Position numbers and translations under genes: made by a program. The notes beneath the pieces were generated by a model. The model was not told where the DNA came from. It ran no database searches and saw nothing but the letters and a program-made list of their open reading frames with translations. A DNA stretch of 64,000 nt from Corynebacterium camporealensis (GTDB lineage Bacteria > Actinomycetota > Actinomycetes > Mycobacteriales > Mycobacteriaceae): contig NZ_CP011311.1 of the NCBI RefSeq assembly GCF_000980815.1, positions 62,001 to 126,000 on the forward strand, written 5' to 3'. Shown piece by piece: positions 7,804-14,274 of the stretch (positions are counted from its first letter, which is position 1; every line of letters begins with the position of its first letter).

Positions 7804-7816
7804 AGAAGGAGAAGCC

Positions 7817-8185
7817 ATGGTTGCTGCGGTCGGACAGCTGCAAGGACAGCTGTGGTTTATCTATGACGCCCTCGAGCGGGCGGTCGGTTCGGTCAATGAG
7901 CATCGCCTGCGCATTGAGGCTGACCTGGCTGCTGCGATCGGTGGGGATTGGAAGGATAAGGTGCGCATTCTTCCCGAAACTGCAGCGTATGTAGGTCGGC
8001 TGGAAGAGATTTCCTGCCCGGAGCATGCGGTGGAGGTGTTGGCGCATCAGCATGTGTTGGGTGGGGTGGGCATCGATAAGCTGGGCTTGAATGAACAGCA
8101 AAGTGCAGCGCTTATCAATGAAGCCGAGCGCGCCCTCGCCTTCCAGGACGGCATCGTCCGTGCGCTGGACAGGGGTATCGCTTAG
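7817..8185 (+). CDS. Short haem-oxygenase-like protein lacking the haem-ligand helix
   Basis: 122 residues from the ATG at 7817, preceded by GAAGGAG. It follows C. diphtheriae HmuO (recalled from memory) in several blocks: LQGQLWFIYDALERAV, then DWKDKVRILPETAAYVGRLE, EVLAHQHVLGG, and the last helices LNEQQSAALINEAERALAFQ. HmuO-type enzymes have about 215 residues. Missing here are the N-terminal helix carrying the proximal haem His and the central distal helix with the Gly-rich LSGGQ motif. Haem cleavage by the usual mechanism is therefore unlikely. It might bind haem or a partner, or be a shrinking gene. It is probably co-transcribed with the AMP nucleosidase gene 10 bp downstream. The promoter and DtxR-like site fit the regulation of true hmuO genes. 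Confidence 0.6.
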   Translation: MVAAVGQLQGQLWFIYDALERAVGSVNEHRLRIEADLAAAIGGDWKDKVRILPETAAYVGRLEEISCPEHAVEVLAHQHVLGGVGIDKLGLNEQQSAALINEAERALAFQDGIVRALDRGIA

Positions 8186-8195
8186 ACTCGCGCAT

Positions 8196-9599
8196 ATGTC
8201 GCACTTGCAACACGTTTCCACTGTAGATGAGGCGATTGAGCGCCTCATTGAGCTTTATGACAATTCTTGCCAGTTGGCGCGAAAGGCGCTGGACTCTGGC
8301 GACTTGGATGACTATCGGCACGTTGTTTATCCGAAAATTACGGTGGAGGTGCGCGAATGGCGGCCGATTGATCGTTCGCAGCCTTATGGATACGTCGATA
8401 AGGCAGGTCCTTATAGTGCGACGTTGTCGAAGCCGCGGTTGTTGCGGGGCTACCTGCACGAGCAGTTGAGTCGTCTGACGGAGAATTATCCTTGCGATAT
8501 TTACGTCGGAAATTCTGACGTTCAAATTCCACCGGAATACATTCGCAACGTCGGCGAGGTTCCGCAGGACAGGGGCGATGTTGCACGCCCGACGCTCGAT
8601 GAAGTCAATGACGCGATTATCGATGGCGAGTGGTGGGCTTTCCACGGCGAGGAAATGCCGCTGTTCCACTTTGGTGCCCAGCGTTTCGATATTGCGTGTG
8701 CGCGCATCGAGCACTACACCGGCATTGATGTCGATACGGTGCAGAAATACATTCTGTTTACCAACTATGCGATGCACACGACGGAGTTCGTGAAGTTTGG
8801 CCTACGGGAGCTCACCCGGGAGGATTCGCGTTATACGGCGTTGGTGCTGCCCAACGGCGAGACGATTCATTCCAATGATGCGGTCACGCTGGATGTGGAT
8901 GAGCTGACGCTGACTTCGCGCTTCCAGATGCCGCGCTTCGACCTGATTACCGCAGGTGGCGACGGCATCACGATGATCAATATTGGTGTTGGCCCCTCGA
9001 ATGCGAAGACCATCACTGACTGTCTGTCGGTGCTGCGCCCGGAGGCCTGGATCATGATTGGTCACTGCGCGGGTCTGGATGGCCGCATGCGCATTGGCGA
9101 CCTGATTCTGGGTAACGCGTACCAGCGCGACGACCACATCTTGGACGACAAGATTGGTTCGCAGAATCCGATTCCTGCGATTCCGGAGGTCCAGCGCATG
9201 CTGGAGGCGTCCGTGAAGGAAGTCTATGGCGAAGAGAACTCGCTGATGCGCACGGGCACGGTGCTGTCTACCGATGACCGCAACTGGGAATGGCGCACCT
9301 CCCGCGACCTGTGGGAATGGCTGAGCCATTCGACGGCAGTGGCGGTGGACATGGAGTCTTGCACGCTGGCGGCGAATGGTTATCGCTATCGGGTGCCTTA
9401 TGGCACGTTGCTGTCGGTGTCGGATCTGCCGCTGCATGCCGTTCCGAAGTTGCCGGCGCAGGCGCAAGCTTTTTATTCGAACTCGAAAGAAGCGCACGTG
9501 ATGTGTGCGGTGCGCGCAGTGGAACAGTTGGCTAGCAATCCGCAGCGTCTGCACACTCGTAAGCTGCGTAGGACCATCGGTGAGGTGCCTTTCCGTTAG
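8196..9599 (+). CDS. amn: AMP nucleosidase
   Basis: 467 residues from the ATG at 8196, close to the roughly 480 of E. coli Amn. The N-terminal half is the AMP nucleosidase-specific domain. The C-terminal half is a nucleoside-phosphorylase fold with MINIGVGPSNAKT and MIGHCAGL, DLILGNAYQRDDHILDD, and the substrate-binding VDMESCTLAANGYRYRVPYG with its conserved Glu. It hydrolyses AMP to adenine and ribose 5-phosphate in the cytosol, controlling AMP levels and feeding purine salvage. It lies 10 bp after the haem-oxygenase-like gene and 50 bp before a phosphoribosyltransferase gene. No strong ribosome-binding site is seen, so it may depend on coupling. Confidence 0.9.
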   Translation: MSHLQHVSTVDEAIERLIELYDNSCQLARKALDSGDLDDYRHVVYPKITVEVREWRPIDRSQPYGYVDKAGPYSATLSKPRLLRGYLHEQLSRLTENYPCDIYVGNSDVQIPPEYIRNVGEVPQDRGDVARPTLDEVNDAIIDGEWWAFHGEEMPLFHFGAQRFDIACARIEHYTGIDVDTVQKYILFTNYAMHTTEFVKFGLRELTREDSRYTALVLPNGETIHSNDAVTLDVDELTLTSRFQMPRFDLITAGGDGITMINIGVGPSNAKTITDCLSVLRPEAWIMIGHCAGLDGRMRIGDLILGNAYQRDDHILDDKIGSQNPIPAIPEVQRMLEASVKEVYGEENSLMRTGTVLSTDDRNWEWRTSRDLWEWLSHSTAVAVDMESCTLAANGYRYRVPYGTLLSVSDLPLHAVPKLPAQAQAFYSNSKEAHVMCAVRAVEQLASNPQRLHTRKLRRTIGEVPFR

Positions 9600-9649
9600 A
9601 GGGTAAAATTAGCGGAAATTATTTCCCCAACCCTCAAGGAGAACTGCTC

Positions 9650-10129
9650 GTGACTGCAGAACGCGAAGACCTGACCTGGGAACTTTTCGGTACCGCTAGC
9701 CGCGAGCTCTCACAGCAGCTGGTGGATTCAGGCTGGAAGCCAGACCTCATCGTTGGCGTCGCGCGCGGTGGTCTGATTCCAGCGGGTGCTGTCGGATATG
9801 CGGTGGGCATTAAGGCGATGGGTGCCATCAACGTCGAGTTCTACACCGACATTGGGCAGACGCTTCCCGAGCCGATGATTCTTAATCCGCAGTTGGATAC
9901 GGAGTCGCTTCGGGGCAAGCGTGTATTAGTTGTCGACGATGTTGCCGACTCCGGCAAGACACTGGATCTGGTGGTGAACTTGTTGGAGGAAACCGCCGAA
10001 GAAGTGAAGTCGATGGTGATTTATACAAAGCCAACGACCATCTTCGAACCGGACTTCTCGTGGAAGAAAACGGACCTGTGGATCAACTTCGCATGGTCGG
10101 TCTTACCAGTAATTAGTCCGAAAAATTAG
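9650..10129 (+). CDS. Purine-type phosphoribosyltransferase (Gpt-like)
   Basis: 159 residues, GTG start preceded by AAGGAG. It has the type I phosphoribosyltransferase fold with the PRPP loop VLVVDDVADSGKTL (about residues 91-104), an early PPi-loop region LIVGVARGGLIPAG, and a hydrophobic C-terminal hood ending WSVLPVISPKN. Size and layout suit xanthine/hypoxanthine-guanine salvage enzymes of the Gpt type, which make nucleotides from free bases and PRPP. Its position after amn supports a role in purine salvage. The exact base specificity is not readable. Confidence 0.8.
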   Translation: MTAEREDLTWELFGTASRELSQQLVDSGWKPDLIVGVARGGLIPAGAVGYAVGIKAMGAINVEFYTDIGQTLPEPMILNPQLDTESLRGKRVLVVDDVADSGKTLDLVVNLLEETAEEVKSMVIYTKPTTIFEPDFSWKKTDLWINFAWSVLPVISPKN

Positions 10130-10167
10130 GGTCACTTAACTTAGGTAAAGCACACTAAAATAGTGTG
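10126..10167 (+). promoter_or_regulatory. DtxR-like sites and inverted repeat upstream of ferritin
   Basis: Two overlapping 19-mers, TTAGGGTCACTTAACTTAG (10126-10144) and TTAGGTAAAGCACACTAAA (10141-10159), each match about 13 of 19 DtxR consensus positions. They are followed by a perfect hairpin CACACTA/TAGTGTG (10151-10167). The first site overlaps the stop codon of the phosphoribosyltransferase gene. In other corynebacteria ferritin is controlled by DtxR, which makes the call plausible. An extended -10 (TGTGTGTATTCT) ends at 10226. Confidence 0.45.
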
Positions 10168-10276
10168 TGACGTGCATGTTTGGTAAAGATCGCCTTCCTA
10201 GCGCAAAAATTTTTTGTGTGTATTCTGGGTCTCACACGTTGTCAGACTAAGACTCACGAAGGAAGGTAGCTAGAAC

Positions 10277-10765
10277 ATGAACGAGAAGCTGCAGACTCTA
10301 CTGAACGAACAGGTTATTAACGAGCACGGCGCTGCTCTCATCTACACCCAGCTGGCTTATGAGATGGACGACCAGTCCCTGCCAGGTATGCGCGATTGGT
10401 TCTACGCTCAGGCTGAGGAAGAGCGCGAGCACGCACAGAAGTTCGCTGAGCACCTGCTGGACCGCGGTTACCGCGTCGAGCTGACCGACATCCCGGTCGG
10501 CACCGTGAAGGCTGCTACTCCGCTGGACGCTTTCGAGGCTTCCCTGGCTCACGAGCAGAAGGTTTCCGAGCAGATCCGCAACATCGCTCGTACCGCTGAT
10601 GAGGTCGAGGACCTGGATTCTCGCACCCTGATTAACTGGTTCCTCGACGAGCAGATTGAGGAAGAGGCAACCGTCTCCGAGATTATCGACCAGATCAAGC
10701 TGGTGGGCAACGATGGCTCCGGCCTGTTGCGCATCGACGCCAAGCTGGGCGCTGAGCGCGCATAA
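10277..10765 (+). CDS. ftn: Ferritin, iron storage protein
   Basis: 162 residues, typical of bacterial non-haem ferritin. The four-helix bundle carries ferroxidase residues in VINEHGAALIYTQLAYEM, EEEREHAQKF (the E..H motif), and LDEQIEEEATVSEI. It stores iron as a ferric mineral in a 24-subunit cage in the cytosol and limits Fenton chemistry. The start ATG at 10277 has GGAAGG upstream. Codon use is strongly biased (GCT, CTG, CGC), consistent with high expression. DtxR-like sites lie about 120-150 bp upstream. Confidence 0.95.
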   Translation: MNEKLQTLLNEQVINEHGAALIYTQLAYEMDDQSLPGMRDWFYAQAEEEREHAQKFAEHLLDRGYRVELTDIPVGTVKAATPLDAFEASLAHEQKVSEQIRNIARTADEVEDLDSRTLINWFLDEQIEEEATVSEIIDQIKLVGNDGSGLLRIDAKLGAERA

Positions 10766-10790
10766 CGACCTGGTTAAGAATTTAAGCTTT

Positions 10791-10819
10791 CCTCCCCTTC
10801 GAGCCTTCGAAGTGGGAGG
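10791..10819 (+). promoter_or_regulatory. Hairpin enclosing the ribosome-binding site of the next gene
   Basis: CCTCCC (10791-10796) pairs with GGGAGG (10814-10819), and CTTCGA (10797-10802) pairs with TTCGAAG (10806-10812) across a one-base bulge. GGAGG in the 3' arm is the Shine-Dalgarno of the gene starting at 10829. The structure could terminate ftn transcription (ATTGTCTTT follows), or hide the ribosome-binding site, or both. Confidence 0.6.
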
Positions 10820-10828
10820 ATTGTCTTT

Positions 10829-11188
10829 ATGTCTGTGCAGCCGAAGTACATCGTTAGTGGCGGACTAGTCCTGCTCGCCGTGTTGGCCGTGGGCTTTACC
10901 GCCGGGGTGTCCTTGGCGTCTACGCATGTAGCGCTGGGCACGTTCCTGTTTTCTTCGGCGCTGATGTTAGGGCCTTTCGTGGGCGTGGCACTGCTGGGAT
11001 GTGCGCGCGTGCTGGCTAAGAGTCGCCTCTCGCGGGCGCTGTATGCAGTTGGGGGACTGTTGGTACTGAGTGCGGTGCTATCGATCATGCTGGTGCCCCT
11101 GGGTAGCCCGCAGGTCATGATTGCGATGTTTATCAGCGGCCTGTTCGTCGGTAGTGCAGCCCTTGCGGCTCAGGCTCGTTATGTCTAA
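10829..11188 (+). CDS. Small four-helix membrane protein
   Basis: 119 residues with four predicted membrane segments, around 8-28, 34-57, 66-85 and 91-112, and short loops. I do not recognise the family. It is conserved-looking in codon use and has a perfect GGAGG site 9 nt before the ATG. It overlaps the HAD gene start by 8 nt (ATGTCTAA), so the two are translationally coupled. Nothing in the sequence reveals a substrate. Confidence 0.65.
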   Translation: MSVQPKYIVSGGLVLLAVLAVGFTAGVSLASTHVALGTFLFSSALMLGPFVGVALLGCARVLAKSRLSRALYAVGGLLVLSAVLSIMLVPLGSPQVMIAMFISGLFVGSAALAAQARYV

Positions 11189-11780
11189 CAAGCTGCTTTT
11201 CGATATGTACGGCGTGCTCATGCGTGCGCCGTCACCTGAGGACCTGATTGCGCTGGAAGAACGCGTAGCGCCAGCTTCCAGTGAGGACTTTTGGGCCGCG
11301 TACTATGCCCTGCGCCCAGACTACGATGCGGGTATTGCCAGCGTGGAGCACTATTGGGGTGACGTGCTCAAACAATGTGGTGCGCAGGACGAAGACCCGA
11401 AAGCGATTGCTGAGTTTGAGAACTCGCGCCTACTCGAGGAAGTCCCAGAGATGGTGCAGCTTCTCGATGATCTCATTGACGACGGGCACACGGTCGGCAT
11501 CTTGTCGAATATGCCGACCTCACTGTCGGTGCTCGTGCGCGAGCGCCATGAGTGGCTCGATCACTGTGCAGCAGTGGCCTTGAGCTGCGATATTGGGGTG
11601 GCAAAGCCGCGGCCGGAGGCTTATCGCGTAGCTGTCGATGCCCTCGGCGGTACTCCGCAGGAGACCTATTTCTTCGACGACAACGAAGCTTATGTCGAAG
11701 GTGCGCGCGAGGCGGGGCTCAACGCCTTCTTATTTCGAGACCGCGAGACGGTCCTCGAGTGCCTGCGCGACCTTTCCTAG
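11181..11780 (+). CDS. HAD-superfamily hydrolase
   Basis: 199 residues from the ATG at 11181; the frame extends further upstream but only into the previous gene. Motif I is FDMYGVLM, in which the usual DxD is DMY, so the second Asp is Tyr. Motif II is GILSNMP, motif III is the Lys in GVAKPRPEAY, and motif IV is FFDDNEAYVEGAREAG. The loss of the second Asp of motif I makes this unlike a typical phosphatase; in dehalogenase-like HADs that position is also not Asp. The small helical cap (about residues 15-85) resembles subfamily IA. Its 3' end overlaps the ROK gene on the other strand by 51 bp. Confidence 0.8.
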   Translation: MSNKLLFDMYGVLMRAPSPEDLIALEERVAPASSEDFWAAYYALRPDYDAGIASVEHYWGDVLKQCGAQDEDPKAIAEFENSRLLEEVPEMVQLLDDLIDDGHTVGILSNMPTSLSVLVRERHEWLDHCAAVALSCDIGVAKPRPEAYRVAVDALGGTPQETYFFDDNEAYVEGAREAGLNAFLFRDRETVLECLRDLS

Positions 11781-12836
11781 TTCGATCGGATCGCGCAGCA
11801 GCGGGTCGAGTGCGACTGCGCGGGAGACGGCACGCACGATTTCGCGGTGGGTGGGAATCATGCGCAGCTGCACGGACTGTGCGTGCTTGCGAACCACGGA
11901 AGCGAAGCGGCGGGGTGCTTCGGAGTCATCGGCAAAGGCAGAGCCGGCGATGACCACGGTGTTTGGAGCATACTTATCGATGAGCTGAGCTGTCAGCGTG
12001 CCTAACTGATGTGCACGCTCGTTGAGGATGCTGCGCTCATCGGCAGAAGAGTCCTTGATGACCTTCTCGATGTGTGCTGTGGTCAGGACTTCTTCGGCAC
12101 GACCGTTGCCCAACAGCGAGGAGCGGACCTGGGGAAGCGGACGAATTTGCTTCACGCCCTCGGAATCGGAGAGTGCTGCGCCCAGCGAGTCGTCGGCAAA
12201 GAGCACCAGGACGGTCTCATCGACGTTGGTGGGCGTGCCTTGGGTTTCAGAACCAAGGATTGCAGGAACGGCCGCGGAAACGGTGACCGGTACCTGGAAT
12301 TGGAACTCCAGGCGGGAGCGGATGTCGAAGCCTTGCCAGCCCAGGTTGGGTGCGGTGACGCGGTCGCGGTCGTCGAGCTGACCGGAGGTGGTGACGCCAA
12401 CAGAGACCAATCGATGGCGCTGGTCAACGAGCAGTTTGTTGACTCCGGCGATGATGTATTCGATGAAGTCTGCTTGGCTGAGGCTGGCGACGTGGGTGTT
12501 GACGACGTCATCGCGAAGCAAGCGCCCCATGGTGTCGTAGAGGGCGATGTAGGTGGCCTCGGTGCCGACCGCAATACCTGCGAGAATCCACGGTGCCTCG
12601 GCGGACTCCAGCGGCACGGTGGGGCGACCGCGGCCCTGGGAACGGGTGAGGTCGTGGCGCTCCTGGATGAGGCCAATGTTGAGCAGCGCAGTGGTGGCGC
12701 GCGTGATTGTCGGCTGGGACAGCCCGGTGGATTCGACGAGTTCGCTGCGGGTGATGATGGGGTTCAGTCGAACCAGTTGCAGACACTTCGCCGCCGGGAT
12801 ACGCGGGCGGGTGAAGGCAGGGCCGGGCTTGATCAT
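11730..12836 (-). CDS. ROK family transcriptional regulator
   Basis: 368 residues. The N-terminal winged helix-turn-helix (ITRSELVESTGLSQPTITRA, about residues 28-47) is followed by a ROK sugar-kinase-like domain with a nucleotide-binding remnant (GIAVGTEATYIALYD). There is no C-x-C-G-x-x-G-C zinc motif, and the catalytic region is degenerate, so this is a NagC/XylR-type regulator rather than a kinase. Its ligand is probably a sugar or sugar phosphate but cannot be named. It is preceded by a pair of direct repeats that may be its own operator. The 51-bp convergent overlap with the HAD gene means the two transcripts are complementary at their ends. Confidence 0.85.
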   Translation of the reverse strand: MIKPGPAFTRPRIPAAKCLQLVRLNPIITRSELVESTGLSQPTITRATTALLNIGLIQERHDLTRSQGRGRPTVPLESAEAPWILAGIAVGTEATYIALYDTMGRLLRDDVVNTHVASLSQADFIEYIIAGVNKLLVDQRHRLVSVGVTTSGQLDDRDRVTAPNLGWQGFDIRSRLEFQFQVPVTVSAAVPAILGSETQGTPTNVDETVLVLFADDSLGAALSDSEGVKQIRPLPQVRSSLLGNGRAEEVLTTAHIEKVIKDSSADERSILNERAHQLGTLTAQLIDKYAPNTVVIAGSAFADDSEAPRRFASVVRKHAQSVQLRMIPTHREIVRAVSRAVALDPLLRDPIELGKVAQALEDRLAVSK

Positions 12837-12861
12837 GAAATTAGTATATGGCGCACAGACT

Positions 12862-12904
12862 GCATTGTCTAACAGGTATTGCGCAAATGAGACAGCATTG
12901 TCTA
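12862..12904. promoter_or_regulatory. Direct-repeat operator candidate upstream of the ROK gene
   Basis: GCATTGTCTA occurs at 12862-12871 and again at 12895-12904, exactly 33 bp apart (three helical turns), so a dimer pair could bind on one face. The second copy covers the sirtuin stop codon. Autoregulation by the ROK protein is an inference from position. Confidence 0.4.
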
Positions 12905-13606
12905 GTCAGGAAGGATTTCTGGAAGTATTGTACCCGCTGTGCCCTGGATATATGCCGTTGTTAGATGGGTGAGGTCCGTGCGGGCGGGGGAGACTTCGAT
13001 AATGGGTGCAGAAGCCAGCATGGGAAGGCCCGCGGCGGGATAGACGACGCCGGAGGTGCCGACGATGATGACGGCATCGGCAAGCGTCATTGCTTCTTCC
13101 GCGGCGGCCCACTCCTTTTGTGGCAGGGGTTCGCCGAACCAGACCACACCGGGGCGCACGAGGTTGCCGCAGAGAGGACAGGCAGGTGGGGTAGGAACGT
13201 CGGTGTCTCCTTTATAAGGGCGCGCACACATAGAACAGCGGTATTCAAACAGCGAGCCGTGCAGGTGAATGACGTCTTCCGAGCCGGCCTTTTCGTGCAG
13301 GTTATCGATGTTTTGCGTGGTCACCGACGTGCGGGAGCAGTTCGCAATGGCAAGGTGGCCTGCATTTGGGGTGGCTGCTGCTGCAATCTTGGCGCGGTGT
13401 TTGTACCAGCGCCACATGGGATCCGGGTCGCGGGCCCAGGCGTCGATGGAGGCCATGGCCTGCGGGTCGACGTGGGACCACACGCCGGTCTGGGCGTCAC
13501 GATAGGTGTCGAGTCCGGACTCGGCGGACATGCCGGCGCCGCTGAAGATGTGGATGCGCTGGGCATCGTTAAGTATGCGCTGGGCTAAGCCGAGTGAGTC
13601 AGTCAT
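12902..13606 (-). CDS. Sir2 family NAD-dependent deacylase, CobB/SIRT5-like (class III)
   Basis: 234 residues. NAD motif FSGAGMSAESGLDTYRD, TQNIDNLHEKAG, the catalytic His116 in IHLHG, and zinc Cys residues 124, 127, 143 and 146 are present. Tyr68 and Arg71 (WYKHR) form the Y-x-x-R pair that in SIRT5 and CobB binds the acidic group of succinyl or malonyl lysine, so desuccinylase as well as deacetylase activity is likely. It lies upstream of the ROK gene on the same strand, with about 65 bp between the two genes, and is divergent from the LOG gene at 13637. Confidence 0.9.
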   Translation of the reverse strand: MTDSLGLAQRILNDAQRIHIFSGAGMSAESGLDTYRDAQTGVWSHVDPQAMASIDAWARDPDPMWRWYKHRAKIAAAATPNAGHLAIANCSRTSVTTQNIDNLHEKAGSEDVIHLHGSLFEYRCSMCARPYKGDTDVPTPPACPLCGNLVRPGVVWFGEPLPQKEWAAAEEAMTLADAVIIVGTSGVVYPAAGLPMLASAPIIEVSPARTDLTHLTTAYIQGTAGTILPEILPD

Positions 13607-13636
13607 AACCTCCAGGTTAGTTCTAAGGTGGAAACT

Positions 13637-14206
13637 ATGAAGTCCATTGCGGTGTATTGCGGATCCTCGACCGGAAACGATGCGGCATATGTGGATGCTG
13701 CGCGTGAGTTAGGTGCGGAGCTGGCGCGCCGGGGCATCGAGCTGGTCTATGGCGGCGGCAACGTCGGACTGATGAAGGAAGTGGCAGATAGCTGCCTTGC
13801 TGGTGGCGGCAGGGTTATTGGGGTCATGCCGAAGCAGCTGGTGAACCTGGAGCTATCGCATCCGGGCCTGACGCACCTAGAAGTAGTGGAAACGATGGCC
13901 ACGCGTAAAGCGCGCATGGAAGACCTGGCCGAGGGCTTTATTTGTCTGCCCGGAGGCATTGGCACGCTGGAGGAACTGACCGAAGCACTGACTTTGCAGC
14001 AGCTAGGCAACCACACAGGACCGGTCGCGTTGCTGAATGTGGCGGGATTCTGGCAGCCGTTTTATGACATGTTTGCCACGATGGCCCAGGCAGGGTTTGT
14101 TCAGCAGCGATATATTGACTGTCTCATCCTGGATTCTGATTGTGCCTCTGTGCTGGATAAATTCGCACAATGGACTTATCCAGGTCGAAAGTGGGACAAC
14201 TTTTAG
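13637..14206 (+). CDS. LOG family protein (nucleoside 5'-monophosphate phosphoribohydrolase)
   Basis: 189 residues from the ATG at 13637, which has AAGGTGG at the right distance; a GTG at 13628 is less likely. The signature LPGGIGTLEEL (PGGxGTxxE) and the Arg/Glu pair in METMATRKARM... are present, with VYGGGNVGLM upstream. LOG proteins cleave the base from cytokinin nucleotides or AMP-like substrates in the cytosol and are often mis-annotated as lysine decarboxylases. The gene is alone on its strand between a divergent sirtuin and the DUF885 gene. Confidence 0.88.
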   Translation: MKSIAVYCGSSTGNDAAYVDAARELGAELARRGIELVYGGGNVGLMKEVADSCLAGGGRVIGVMPKQLVNLELSHPGLTHLEVVETMATRKARMEDLAEGFICLPGGIGTLEELTEALTLQQLGNHTGPVALLNVAGFWQPFYDMFATMAQAGFVQQRYIDCLILDSDCASVLDKFAQWTYPGRKWDNF

Positions 14207-14274
14207 TTAACAAGCTGGCAACATCCCGGCAATTGGTTGGCCCTCCCTGCAAGAAGTGGATAGACTTCCCTCAC

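Noticed and set aside
7686-7816. Known riboswitch class (TPP, cobalamin, FMN, M-box, c-di-AMP)
   Set aside because: None of the conserved core sequences of these classes is present; only a hairpin and an upstream frame are supported.
12009-12872. 287-codon open frame on the plus strand
   Set aside because: Antisense to the ROK gene, whose motifs are clear.
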